Source of the DNA: Craterostigma plantagineum
Lineage: Eukaryota > Streptophyta > Magnoliopsida > Lamiales > Linderniaceae
NCBI GenBank assembly: GCA_027422505.1
Contig: JAPQWV010000028.1
Coordinates: 3,386,001 to 3,450,000 of the forward strand
DNA: 64,000 bases
Direction of reading: 5' to 3'
Below, piece by piece: positions 48,713 to 60,243 of the stretch; position 1 is the stretch's first letter; each line of letters starts with the position of its first letter. A program made the position numbers and the translations under genes. The notes under the pieces are model-generated. The model did no database searches. It worked only from the letters and a program-made list of their open reading frames with translations, and was not told the origin of the DNA.

Positions 48713-49485
48713 AAGACAAATTAGAGAGCTTTAGGTACCCACTTATAAATGGGTCCTCTTGGATTAGAAGATTTAATCTTAGGTTCTGATACGATTCCTA
48801 AATTATTGCTAGTGGGAGCTTTAGCGACCCAAGTTAACTTCGAAGAAGTAACTTTGGGTTTAGCCTTTGTAGAAGGTTTGGCCTTGTTGGCTTTCATCTT
48901 CCTAGGCGAAGTTTTAGGGATCCATTTTGACTGAACCTGGCAGGGAAGTTTAATTTCAGCGCGGGCAAATGCTTTGGTAGGCTTGATCGAGGCAAAGATC
49001 TTTTCATTAGATAGTCTCCTAAGGTGTTTGGAGGATTGGATCTTTACGGGATACCTTAGGTGAGAACATGCATGAATAGCACTATAAGCCTTCTTAATGG
49101 CTGAATCTTGTTTCCTACGAGTCTTCCTATCAGCATTTGTCTTAGAATGATTCATTATTACTGTCGATGTTGAGCCTATTTCGAAGTTAGTGATTCTAAT
49201 GGTGATAGGCGTTAAAGAGCATGTAGAAGCAATGATTTTGAGACGAGAAATGACTCTTTTATTTCTACGAGTGTCTTTAACTTTTATTGTAGACACCCAC
49301 GCCTTCGTCTCCTTATGCCTTTGTACTACGCTCCCTATAGACGTAGTACAGACAGAATTAGAAATAATATTTTTCGAAATATTTTTCTTAGGTTTTTATC
49401 TTTTGAAGGCAATTTTTCTTTCTTCACTCTTTTCATAATTTTATTTTCTTTTGAGGGAGATGCGTGAGAAACGGCTGAAGAGAAA
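48713..49485 (-). pseudogene. Copia element 3: basic C-terminal part of Gag
   Basis: Frame 49296-48721 matches the Lys/Ser/Thr-rich tail of the element 2 Gag (38240-38900), continuing less clearly to about 49485, where similarity stops at an unclassified insertion. Confidence 0.75.
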
Positions 49486-49738
49486 TCGAGCACGTTGTTC
49501 TCGGGGCTGCTCACGCTTGGGGACAGCAAGGGATCGAACACTTCACCATCAAGCATCCACCTCTCAACACCTCTCAAGCACCCACGAAGCCCCTCTGAAC
49601 GATCAAAACCCTCAAACGCTGAAAAGAACGGAAGCACTCAGCTCTCAATTCACGCAGCTCTTCCAAGAAGCAAGACACTTCACGCAGCTGCTCTTCTCCT
49701 CTCAAGTAGACACACGACAGCAAGATCAAAGGCAGGGC

Positions 49739-50203
49739 TGTGACGCCCGGGGCCGAAGAGGGCGGGGAGTGATCGCCGGTGCCAGGGTGCACGGACAAGG
49801 AGCGGCTCCTGGCAAGGCTTCTAGGCGAAGGGATACATGAACGAACCGATCCGACACCCGAATGGGAGGGGATCCTGAGACTGATAATGTATGGGCGTGT
49901 CAGGCTAAGAATCGTATAATAGAATTGATAGTACTACTCATATCACCAAGGTCGACCTACCTTTTCGGGAGTCCATCCGAAAGAACTTCGATGTTAAGCG
50001 TGCTTGACTTGAAGCAATCTTAGGATGGGTGACCCCCTGGGAAGTTTGCCCAGGGTGCGTGTGAACGAGGACGAAGCACGCTGAAAGGTTAAATGGTGGT
50101 ACAGTGGGGCCAGACTATCAGTCGGAGTGTGGTGGGCCCAACCCCACAGGTCCCGGTAGGGATGGATGCTACAGTGACACCCGGTATGGGACGGGTCGTT
50201 ACA
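49739..50203 (+). mobile_element. Cassandra 5' LTR
   Basis: 465 bp, TGTGACGCCC to GTCGTTACA, followed by GG and the primer-binding site. Confidence 0.92.
49931..50065 (+). other. 5S rRNA-derived domain in Cassandra 5' LTR
   Basis: Contains GTTAAGCGTGCTTG (box A region) and TAGGATGGGTGACC followed by CCTGGGAAGT (intermediate element and box C), matching the internal promoter of plant 5S rRNA genes. The base pair just before GTTAAGCG differs from standard 5S. It is not a functional 5S gene, as flanking helices are diverged. Confidence 0.87.
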
Positions 50204-50205
50204 GG

Positions 50206-50217
50206 TGGTATCAGAGC
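50206..50217 (+). other. Cassandra primer-binding site
   Basis: TGGTATCAGAGC, two bases after the 5' LTR. Confidence 0.92.
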
Positions 50218-50275
50218 ACAACCTCTCGCAGTACGGTGCTGATTCGGGGACGAACCAGGCGGAAGCTGGTGGGCA

Positions 50276-50740
50276 TGTGACGCCCGGGGCCGAAGAGGGA
50301 GGAGAGTGATCGCCGGTGCCAGGGTGCACGGACAAGGAGCGGCTCCTGGCAAGGCTTCTAGGCGAAGGGGTACATGAACGAACCGATCCGACACCCGGAT
50401 GAGAGGGGATCCTGAGACTGACAATGTATGGGCGTGTCAGGCTAAGAATCGTATAATAGAATTGATAGTACTACTCATATCACCAATGTCGACCTACCTT
50501 TTCGGGAGTCCATCCGAAAGAACTTCTAAGTTAAGCGTGCTTGACTTGAAGCAATCTTAGGATGGGTGACCCCCTGGGAAGTTTGCCCAGGGTGCGTGTG
50601 AGCGAGGACGAAGCACGCTGAAATGTTAAATGGTGGTACAGTGGGGCCAGACTATCAGTCGGAGTGTGGTGGGCCCAACCCCACAGGTCCCGATAGGGAC
50701 GGATGCTACAGTGACACCCGGTATGGGACGGGTCGTTACA
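50276..50740 (+). mobile_element. Cassandra 3' LTR
   Basis: 465 bp, offset 537 bp from the 5' LTR, with the same ends. Confidence 0.92.
50468..50602 (+). other. 5S rRNA-derived domain in Cassandra 3' LTR
   Basis: Same as the 5' LTR domain but with AAGTTAAGCGTGCTTG, the more canonical box A context. Confidence 0.87.
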
Positions 50741-51663
50741 GGGCTGCTGCAACAAGGAGCTGAAAAGGGCTGCTCGTCCTCAGACGCACACCACGTGTTC
50801 GATCGAAGCACTCAATGGAGAGCGAGGGATTAACTCGGAGCCGAACTTCAGGGAAGATATTATGTTTTTCCTTTTTATTAAAATTGTTCCTCGTTGTGTT
50901 CAACTGTGCCATGAGTAGCTAGTTTTAATTTGAGATTAGATGAACCCTAGCAATATCGTACGTGTGTTAAAGTATTATCGTTTTAGCTTTTATTATGACT
51001 CGGTTACGGTTTATGCTATTATTTTGATTATGTCTATGTGGTCGAAATAATTGTTGCGAAATCGAACGCTACGCTCGAGAGAGGGGCGACGATTAGACCA
51101 CACGAGCGGAATAAACTTATCGCTAGAGATATGTTGAACTATTCCGTCGGATTAGAGTCAAATCTAATAGTGAGATTCATCGTTACTTATTGCGGTCTGC
51201 AATTAAGTAAGTTAGGGAAGCTTGCCCAGCTATTTAAGACGTAGATTAGTTGTTACGAGTCGAAGCGAGTAAGCGCAGTTTCGCCCAATCGTAGAAACCC
51301 GTATACGTACCATAGGAATCCCCACGGTCTAATATTAGCTAAAATATATAGCTTGTTTGTCGTCGATCGAGCTAGGGGGATTCGAAGTCTCAAATACGTT
51401 CGCTTTCATAAAGTCGTCCCAACCCCGCTATCACTATTTTATCAGATTTCTAGTTTTGTGTTTATCGTTTATTTAGTTTATCGTTATTTATATTTTAACC
51501 AAAAATATTCACTAGGATATTTAAACGACGGTTTTCTAAAGTATATAGTTCATTTGGGTTCTACCCGAATACTTGCCATTTCTATACTATTTTCGAAAGG
51601 TACACCTGCCTGTTGAGCGTAGATAGTTTGCAACATTCGTTTTAGTTTATTACTCGATCCGCT

Positions 51664-53780
51664 CGATCAATGATCTTCGGCTTCCTTGTGTTCAGGTTGA
51701 GGCTCAGGAGGTTTGACTATGTCACAGTCACGCGTCAAGGGTATTTCCCTCGATTTGTAACTGTCATTTAATTCCTTGTAGTCAAAGGGAATCTGGGCCC
51801 GATGTTTGGCTTTCCTCTTAGCTATTTCTAAAGCACCTAGGTTATCTGCTTTAGAAAAGTTCATAAGAGTGGTTACGCCTAATCCCATGTTTTTTACATC
51901 GTATGCTTCTTTCTTCTTTAGTACATACGGGTTGGTGAAACCAAAGCCTTTTATTGGATTATAGAATCCTATATTCTTGGGCTGATTCAGAAAAATTTTC
52001 TGTTCGGTCTGTCCCCTTCTTGTAAGAAGATCGTCTAATTCTTTTATTTTGGCATATAACTTCTTACGTTCTTCGCCTAATAGAGCATAATTGTTTTCTA
52101 CCGTTAGTTTGGCGGTTTTACAGCCATCTAGCTCTTTAACTAGTTCACTAACCTTGGTATTGGATTTATCTAGTTGGGCTTCTAAGTTAGTGACCTTAGC
52201 AGCAGCATCTGTTAACCTACAATTGAGGCTGGATTTCTCGTTGAGATTCCTAACCAAGCAATTATAGTTATTCTCTAGCCTGACTTCTAATTCTTGTACT
52301 ATCAAACTATGCTTCTCCAAGGGACTATACTTAGTCTCGCTAATATTGGGGCTCTTAGATAATTATTCTATTTTGGCACTAGAGCTCTTAAGTTCCGCCT
52401 CAAGACTAGCTATTCTGTCCTGAGACCTAGATAGTTTCTTTTCTACTTCCTTTACATTTTTCTGCTCACGTTTCATGTTAGCGTAATTTAATTGATACGA
52501 TTCTAACATGGGCAATAATGTGGAAAAAGAGACTACCTCCTGTGAATTCTAATGCTTGGTCATCGTTTGTCCGATTGGAAGTTTCGGCGTTTGAGTTCTC
52601 GTCCAAGCGAGCCATGAGGGCTAGATTCTCTTCCTCGGAGCTTGACGTATTCTCGAGCCAGTGGTCTTGTTCTGCCATTAGAGCTACTCCAGCTTCCTTC
52701 TGCTTTGTGAGTTGAAGCTTCTTGGAGTAGTAGTTGGCATCTCTCTTCTTTGGAAGAGTACACTTTCTGGCGAAGTGACCGGGTTGGCGCAACTAAAGCA
52801 TTTGGTTGGCTCTTTAGTATTATTGACTTCGGAAGTCTCGGGTGCACGTTCCTTGTTCTTTGAGGTCCAGTCGGTTGATGAGCACTTCTTCTTAAAATAC
52901 TGCTTGCTCATCATTTTTCCGATCAGAGCCAACTGCTTTCCCAGTGCTTTGATGTTTGGCTCAACATCAGAGTCCGAGTCGTCTTCCGACTCTGAAGGGG
53001 TACGATGCCTAATGATCTTCTCTTTTCGTGACTTTGAGCTCCGCTTCTCTAAGACTAGGGCAACTGTGTCTTCGATCTGTTTGTCCTTCTGCTCCTTCTG
53101 AATCTCGCTTACATTTTCCTTGTGTTGTGCGAGATTATCGAAAATGGCATGGATATCCAACTCCTCAAGGTCTTTGTTCTGTCTGATTTGAGTGGATATC
53201 TTCTTCCATTTTGGGGGCAGAGAGGATAGAAATCGAATGTTGGTCTCCATGTTCGTCTTGGTGATTTCAATTTTTCGCATCTCATTGAGAAGTGTCAGAT
53301 ATCTCTGATAGAGATCATGCAAGCTCTCTTCTGGTTTTGCTCTGAAAGAGTCATAAGCCATGAGAATGTTTGCCTTCTTGTCCTTGATGCCTACTTCAGT
53401 TCTTCGCATCATTCGATGCAGTTCATCCCACATCCCTTTAGCCGTTGGAAGGCTGTCTATTTGTCTGTAGATGTCGTTTGGGATGCCTTGCATGAGTGTG
53501 TTCTTGGCTATCAGATCGGCCTTCGCTCTGATCCTTTCCTCATCCGTGTATTCCTTAGGCTCTTTCAGTCGCCTAGTGGCGGGAATTGGAGGAGTGGCTG
53601 TGTTGTCGTCGGGTACATTGACCCAGAACTGAGCTGGACCTGCCTCAGGTGACCGAAGAAGGTTATCTGCCTGATCCTTTAGCTCAATGAAGTTAAGGAA
53701 GCGGCTTCGCCAGACGGTATATTCGCCGTGTTTCAAGATTGGTGACGGTTGTCGTTTCCAAGTGAATAAGCATCTATCAT
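51664..53780 (-). pseudogene. Copia element 3: Gag N-terminus, zinc knuckle and coiled coil
   Basis: Frame 53736-52684 holds the copia Gag capsid region (LPTAKGMWDELHRMMRRTEVG) up to the zinc knuckle. The knuckle is split by a frameshift near 52790 (KCFSCAN in one frame, RQPGHFARKC in the other). Frame 52792-52478 continues with the acidic Ser/Glu region, and frame 52320-51667 is the coiled coil with an IFLNQPKN motif. An extra base near 53750 puts the original MIDAYSLGND start out of frame. The N-terminal half is the best preserved of the three Gags in the window. Confidence 0.87.
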
Positions 53781-54838
53781 TGTTGAAGAGTTGATCTAAG
53801 AATCTTCGTAGGGTGTTTTGATGATTTGTAGTGATGTAATGTGCTTCACAAATGACAAATTAGTTAGTAGTGTTTCATTCAAAAGCAGTCGAAAATTAAT
53901 TTTGATTCAATCTTTAAAGTTTGATCAAAATTAATATCATCGAAAAAAATATGTAGTGGTTACTGTTCACATGCGTGAAGGTTAGTCAGCGAAATATTTC
54001 TCGAGCGAAATAAATTGCTCAAAATCTTTCGGTTGAGAAAAATTTTCATATCGTGAATTTATTTCGATCGTATAGAAACAGTACGTTAAGATAAGTTTCT
54101 CGCTGAGTCAAATTAAATCTGTTGACCGAAAAAGTTTTTCAAGCGCAAATAATTTTCGCTAGGTCAACTTAATAGTCTGACCGAAAATGTTTTTCAAGAG
54201 AAAGTTTTGCGCTCGCAAAGTCAAAATAAGTCTCCACGAAAAAAATTTTCGCTTAATAATGCTCGAGAAATTTTTCCAATTAAAATCGCTTCTCGTGACG
54301 GCGACTTTAGCGCTGACTTACTCTTCTGACCGAGAAACATTCTCGCGCAGAGTTTCGATCTAGAAATTAATTCGATCGAAGACTTAAGCAAGAAAAATTA
54401 AAATCGCGCAAACAGTCTTAGAACCCTAATTAGCACTGATTCAAGCAAAAAACAACAGATTAGGAAGTGAAATTGCATGTATTTGCTCGCAATCAGCTAC
54501 TGAAAACGCACGAACGAACAATTAAATACGTCATGAAGCAAAATATATCGAATTTAAGCAAAAATCAGTACGTGTTCTATATGATCTTCGCGCGAACACT
54601 AACTTTTCAAATCTAACCAAATCTGCCGATTCGAGTTCCTGATTGCTACTGACCTAATAGCAAATGAATTCTATAACCTAAGCGAGCACACAGACATCAA
54701 AATCAAATCAAGTAAGCACAGAATTGAGCCATTAGATCGAAAAGTCAGTTTCGCGCCAAAATGTTCTTCGAGCGAAAACTTTTCAGAATGAATTTCGATC
54801 TAAATCTAACAATTCAGCCTCAAAACAGATACGAATCT
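53781..54838 (-). other. Leader of copia element 3
   Basis: About 1.06 kb noncoding, with CGAGAAA, TTTTTC and CGAAAA motifs throughout, homologous to the leaders at 41317-42384 and 43342-44401. Confidence 0.78.
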
Positions 54839-54850
54839 GCTCTGATACCA
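54839..54850 (-). other. Primer-binding site of copia element 3
   Basis: Minus-strand TGGTATCAGAGC, two bases from the LTR end. Confidence 0.92.
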
Positions 54851-54852
54851 AT

Positions 54853-55202
54853 TGTTAGGTCCCTAGATTATCAACTCTAAGATCCTAGGCAGGAATTCTA
54901 AGGTAATCGATTAGAGTTATGGAAATTGAATTTCGATCGAAAACCTTTCTATGAAGAACACGAGAATGAATCCTTTAATGTGAGAAAGTGTTTGCTGTTT
55001 CTCTCTCTAGAATTGAATTCGTCAGCCCTTCGGATCAAATTCTAAAACTTTCTCTATTAGGCACATTGTTTACAACTCTATTTATACCAAACAAACTTGG
55101 TATATATAACAATCTAGTCCTAAACCTATGACAAATACACTAAATGCCCCTAATTACAAGGACACCTAATAAAATCAAAGCACACTAAAAGCGTATTCTA
55201 CA
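54853..55202 (-). mobile_element. 5' LTR of copia element 3
   Basis: 350 bp, TGTTAGGTCC to TATTCTACA on the plus strand, homologous to the LTRs at 27140, 42398, 44416 and 61582. Confidence 0.92.
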
Positions 55203-55900
55203 GAAAGAAAGAGAGAACGAAAATATTAAAAATAACAATTAAACAAAGAAAACATATAAGAGAAAAATAAAAAATAAATAGGGAGAGCATATTAAATAAA
55301 AAAATATAAATAATAATTTAAGATTTAAAAAAAAGTAAAAAATAAAAATATATTAATTTGTTTGAAAACTAAATAAAAAAGAAAAACAAAACTAAGGATA
55401 AATAATACCTCTAAAAGTTTTACGAAGACCGTCCCTGCCAAGTTAATGAGGATATAATCGTCCAAGTTCTCGAATTGTTTTTAACAAATATAGTGGGACA
55501 ATGGCATCTGCCTTAACTGGACAGAGACAGGGAATTCTCGTCAACTTTCAGTGACATTTTTATCCTATTTTATTTTTCACTCTTTTTTAGGTCTTAATAA
55601 ATACATATTTTTTACTTTTTATTTTTTCTTGTTTATTATTTTTTTATTTTTAACATTTTTTCTCACTTTTTTTTTGTTTATTTTTTACTTAAGTTATTTA
55701 AAATTTTTATTTTTTCTATATTTTAATTTTATTATTTTTAATACATTTTCATTATCATTTATTTTTAATTGAATTTAGTTTATTTGTTTTAATTTAATTC
55801 TCTGTTTTTTTATGTTAATTTATTAGTTTTTTTCTTTTTTGTTTTGATTTTTCCTTTTTTTGGATTTTTTTCCCTTTTTTAATGTTAATCATGAATTTTT
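55203..55900. other. AT-rich flanking DNA
   Basis: A-rich on the plus strand to about 55400, then about 150 bp of mixed sequence, then T-rich from about 55550 to 55880. This gives a loose A-arm/T-arm symmetry. The ORF at 55551-55772 is a product of T-richness. No gene is seen. Confidence 0.6.
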
Positions 55901-57699
55901 AAGTCTGACCAATCACATGTCGACACGGGTCAATTTTCCATCTTAACGGCTATTTAACGGTGGGGACCACAAATTCGATAAATCGGGGACTAAATTGGTC
56001 CTTGCGAAACATCGAGACTAAATTGGTCCAGAGGGTAAACATTGGGGCAATTTTTAGGTTTTTGCCCTATTTATAGGCCTTTTCAATGTAACTACCGTAT
56101 CTAAAAAAGGGTATATCTAATCTACAACAGAATGGGTTGGGCTTGAAATCTTTGATTCTTTGTTCTGTTCTACTTTCTTATGTTCTTGCATTGGAGGGTA
56201 AAGAGTAGTGGCGATTAGAAGTCATGCCCTACTAAAGTTTGAAATTAGGTTTCAGGTCCATGTTAGAAAAAATATAATTTAGGGACCCAATTTTTAATTA
56301 ACTTAGAGTAAAGGACCTAAAATTCGATCTGACCAAAATACCCTTATGAAAGAGTAATAAGAAGTGGTATCGAGCGCCCCTGTTATGTTATCAAATTGCA
56401 AGATAGTGTTATCACATAACATGAAGTATTACTAGGCACAAATATTGTGTTATTGTATGGCTAATAAGTGGTATCAACAGAATAAAATGTAGTTTTTGAC
56501 AATCGAATTATCTCATATATTCATACTCATGAGCATCCGCTGCACCAAACCAAGTTCAATGTGCCACGAGAGTTTATTTTGATATTACGTCGTCAAATAT
56601 AATATTTGATCTGATTAATCTTTCAAATTTTATTGACGCAAATACGAAAAAGAAATAGTAAATCGATTCACGTTTTCGGCTAAAAATGTAGCTAATGTGT
56701 ATAAATTCGAGAGACCCATAGCTGGATATTATGCCGCGCCACCATGTCGGATCCATCGTTCGTCGTTCAATGTTAATGGAGCTGAAAATGAAATCACCAG
56801 AAAATTTTGGCCTAAATAAATGTTTCTTAAAGTGGTACAAATTTCAAATCATTTTGTCATAGCGAAACAAATAAGAGGTATCTCATGTGAAATACGTAGA
56901 ACTATATTTTTTAAGATGGGGTATCGAAAATGGTTTAAGTGTTACCTCTTGCCCGCTATTTGGTATAGTTTTAAGTTGATTTTGGCGGATTTCTAAATTT
57001 GCCTGAAATTTTAGACGGAATTTTAAAAATGTTTGGGAAAAGTTAAATGTTACTATACAATGGCATTGTGTTACTCAAGGGTCAACATAATTAGATCGTC
57101 GGAAAATATAAAGCATAAATTAATGGAATACCCCGACTTTAATGACTGAATAAGGCGTATTCGACACAATTTTATCATAGGTCTTAGTAATCGACGGGGA
57201 TTAGTAATGTTAATAATGGAATATCGAATAATATTGATGGCAACCAAGTTTGAAGCGTATGCCATTAACACGCTTGCTAGGTAACACTTCATCCTTTTTG
57301 GATAACACTTCCTTATGTACACTTTTCTTGCAACTTATTTGTTGTAAGTAACACATTCTGTCACATTCGAAAACCACCAACGACACCAAAAAATCGTTGA
57401 AACCACTATTTTCTTCACGTTAGTGAAAAAATAAGGTTAAATCGACCTCAATTTCTCATGGGTCTTCCTAAGAAAAATTTTGAAGTTTCTAATGGAATGA
57501 AGATTCATAAATCTCGCAGAAAACGGGTAAAATCTCGACTCTAATTGACGAATTATGTGAATTCGACTCAATTTGATCACGTGTCTTAGTAATCGACAAA
57601 ATTATTATATTAATAATGAAACAATGCAGATTTAGCTTATTTCTCGAATTATTATCTGCGAACTTTATGTTGCAAGTTCCGTGCACGCTTCTTTTGTCT
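55901..57699. other. Unclassified DNA, possible old transposon remnants
   Basis: Two copies of GACTAAATTGGTCC lie at 55989-56002 and 56018-56031, a motif common in plant DNA-transposon ends, but no matching inverted end was found. A diverged direct repeat lies at 57130-57219 and 57531-57619. No coding region is supported. Confidence 0.5.
57130..57619. repeat. Diverged direct repeat of about 90 bp, two copies
   Basis: Copy A 57130-57219 and copy B 57531-57619 share CGACT..AATGAC-like starts, a TTCGAC.CAATTT core, GTCTTAGTAATCGAC exactly, and TTAATAATG at the end, in the same order and spacing. Confidence 0.75.
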
Positions 57700-59710
57700 C
57701 GATCGATTCACGCTAATTGATTTTTATTGATATTGCATTTACCATACATTATTCATCAAAACCGGTAGTCACGTAAGTCAATCACACGTAATTAACTATG
57801 TGTTGTAGTAAATTCCCAGTTACCTGGTGTCCTGGAGGTATTTGCTAATTATTTGGTGAAAATTCCTAGTATTTCGACCCTTAGATACGAAAAGGTTATA
57901 AAGTCAGTGTATTAGCTAAGTTAACTGACTATATGAACTTTTGAAATGCACTTCTCAAAAATCTTGAGTTGAAAATTTGATGTTGAAAATATGAAAGTTT
58001 CGAGAATCTGTCCGAAAATAAATAAATTTCGAAATCTATTTAAGTATCGAAGATTTTGCTCGAGAATTACCTAAGTTCGAAATTCGGACAGACTTCGAAA
58101 ATTTGGTTTGAAAATACTTAGTATAGAAAATATGTTTGATTCGAAAATAAGTTTCGAGAATTTATTTCGAAAATCAGGTTGTTTCGAAAATCTGGCTATG
58201 TTGCGAAAATTGAATATGTTTCGAAAATTATTAAGTATCGAAAATTGGACAAGTTTGAAAATATGTGAAAATTAGATGTTTCGAAAATTATTTTCGCAAG
58301 CCATATTTCGAAAATCTCAAGGTTTCAAAAATCTAAATTTTGAAATTTCATACGAAAATTCCGTTCGAAAATCGGCTGATTAAATTGCTTTTGGCCCGCA
58401 ATTAGCGCTTATTCTCTCTCACAGCTCGGCCCGCGAAAATACCTAAGCCCGCAAAAATTATTTTCGGCCCGAACTCTATCACTTATGCGAAAACATTTTG
58501 GCCCGCATCGACCAAAATTTCGAAAACTTCCTTTACACCCGAAAAATTTCGAAAGTCCCGAAAACTTTATAACATACCCGAAAACTTTAATTGTTCGAAA
58601 ACCAAGTATCGAAAACTTTATTCCATGGCTGAAAATTACAACAATCTCGAAAACTTTACAAAGCCCAAAAACTTGAGTTGTCGAAAACTTATACCTATCC
58701 GAAAATTAAATTCCCGTAAACAGTGAGATGCCCGAAAATTTTATCAATTTCGAAAACTATGCTATCATACCCGAAAATTAATTATCACGAACCAACTTAA
58801 ACCTAATCATCCGAAAATCTGAATTCCTAAAACACTTATAACATTCAAAAATCTTAAAACCTTCGATCAAAATATCATTTCCTCAAGAACACGATGAATA
58901 CCATAAGAACTTCAAAATATGTTCAAACCTTCGAAAACCAGAATTTATATTAAACATGAACCTTTTGAAATTTTCGTGCATGCTAATACTTAGAACATGT
59001 TAAAACATGAACTAAAACGAAAAATCATGGTAAAATATTATGCCTTCTCCAAGCTTAAGGATGGTCACTGTTCAAGTTCTTTGTTTTCTCCCTACTTGAG
59101 TTTTCGAAAGTTTTGCTAATGAAATGAATTATTTTTCCTTCTTTCTTATCCTATGGTTTGCGTGTATGATAAACAAATGACATCGATCCCTACTTTATTA
59201 ATGTTTATCTTAATCTCATGTAACATATGTTATTTTATTATTAAAATAGTTTCCCCCTTAACTAAGTTTTCGATACTAGCCTTTGCGAAAATTCTTAGGT
59301 TGCAAAAATCTCCCCATTCAAATCTAAATTTTCAAAATCTACTATCTATCGAAAACCTCCCTCATTAATAATCTAGTTTTTGCAACTCACACTCCTTCGA
59401 AAATCCTACCTTTCGAAGATCTAATTTTCTCAATCTCATGTCTCTCGAAATTTTTATACTCTATCTACTTTCGAAAATTTCAACTTCACAATTTCTATTT
59501 TCGGAAGTCTACTATTTCGAAAATCATTCTTTCGAAAATCCCATCTCACACCTTCTCATCCTTTCGAAATATTCTAAGTCCCAATATTTCCCAACAAGTC
59601 AATTATAATGTGAGCACGTAATTATATATACACAAAATATGCAGCCACATAAGCACATAATATGCATGTAAATTTATTGGCCAGCTTACTCGCGGGACTC
59701 GGGTATTACA
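57700..59710 (-). mobile_element. Diverged Tekay-like LTR fragment
   Basis: The minus strand from 59710 begins TGTAATACCCGAGTCC and continues with GGCCAATAAATT and ATGTGCTTATGTG-like segments, matching in order the start of the LTR at 6183 (TGTAGCACCCGGGTTCC, GGCCAATAAATT). Further in, GGACACCAGGTAA (near 57830) matches GGACGCCAGGTAA of the array LTR (near 8279). The GC-rich 3' half is missing. No polypurine tract precedes 59710, so it is a 5' or solo LTR remnant. Its middle carries a TTCGAAAA motif array where the young LTR has TGTCGA. The left edge is approximate. Confidence 0.72.
57960..59600. repeat. TTCGAAAA motif array within the diverged LTR
   Basis: Several dozen TCGAAAA, CCGAAAA or TTTCGAAA words occur at irregular spacing over about 1.6 kb. 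The core TTCGAA is palindromic. Confidence 0.85.
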
Positions 59711-60243
59711 AATACGCAATTAAATAAAATAAGAAAAACATCGGAATATGTTACTGCATAAACGGAAAATGACCATTGCAAAATAAATTACCATTGCTAA
59801 GTAATCAAATTCAAATATCATTCTTTCAAACATACAGTCCAATCTACAACAACACATCGTACCATTATGATGCATTTATTTTACTAAATTGTAAGCAAGA
59901 TGTACCAAAAATAAACTGACAGCGTATCAAAAATAAGAATCGTAATATCTTGTTGAAAACCCACCAGAAAAATGAAAGAAAAGACCCAACTTAAACTTCA
60001 AAAAGCCCTAATCGAGCAACAACCTAAAAATCCCCCAAATTAAACATAAAATGCAATAATCAAGAGCTAATAATTCAAGTCTAGAACTAACAATCCTAAT
60101 CAAGTAAGAAATCGAATGCTAAAGCAAATCAAATACAGATTTGGTTCAAAAGTTTTGGTTCGGAAGATTTGGGTGAAAATTTGAAATAAAAATGCCACAC
60201 CGGGATTGAACGAGAGATGAGATCATAAATCGTTCATTGGAGG
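59711..60243. other. Noncoding gap between LTR remnants
   Basis: AT-rich with no ORF, RNA gene or terminal repeat recognised. Confidence 0.6.

Larger units (their letters stand above)
49739..50740 (+). mobile_element. Complete Cassandra TRIM retrotransposon
   Basis: Two 465-bp LTRs (49739-50203 and 50276-50740), both starting TGTGACGCCC and ending GTCGTTACA, surround only 72 bp containing a primer-binding site. Each LTR carries a 5S rRNA-like domain, the hallmark of Cassandra. GGGC precedes the element and GGGCT follows it, a 4-5 bp target duplication (the exact border is ambiguous by one base). It encodes no protein and depends on other elements for mobilisation. The two LTRs differ at only a handful of positions, suggesting a fairly recent insertion. 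Confidence 0.93.
49486..51663. other. Unclassified insertion splitting the element 3 gag; contains Cassandra
   Basis: Similarity to copia gag stops near 49485 and resumes near 51664, with roughly 200 bp of gag missing between the two edges. The inserted DNA has no recognised coding region. Edges are not exact and I found no clear terminal repeats or target duplication. The part from 50741 to 51663 is AT-rich and featureless to my eye. A Cassandra element sits inside at 49739-50740. Confidence 0.6.

Noticed and set aside
49451..49840. 129-codon plus-strand ORF and overlapping ORFs around Cassandra
   Set aside because: It crosses the Cassandra border and the unclassified insert edge, and is not conserved in related sequence.
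49931..50602. Two 5S rRNA genes
   Set aside because: The 5S-like parts are diverged outside the promoter boxes and sit inside matched LTRs with a primer-binding site, so they belong to Cassandra.
51353..51616. 87-codon plus-strand ORF in the unclassified insert
   Set aside because: Hydrophobic residues follow from AT-rich DNA; there is no recognisable domain and no neighbouring coding context.
55203..56090. DNA transposon (MITE or Mutator-like) with GACTAAATTGGTCC ends
   Set aside because: The motif is typical of such ends, but no matching inverted repeat or target duplication was found on the left side.
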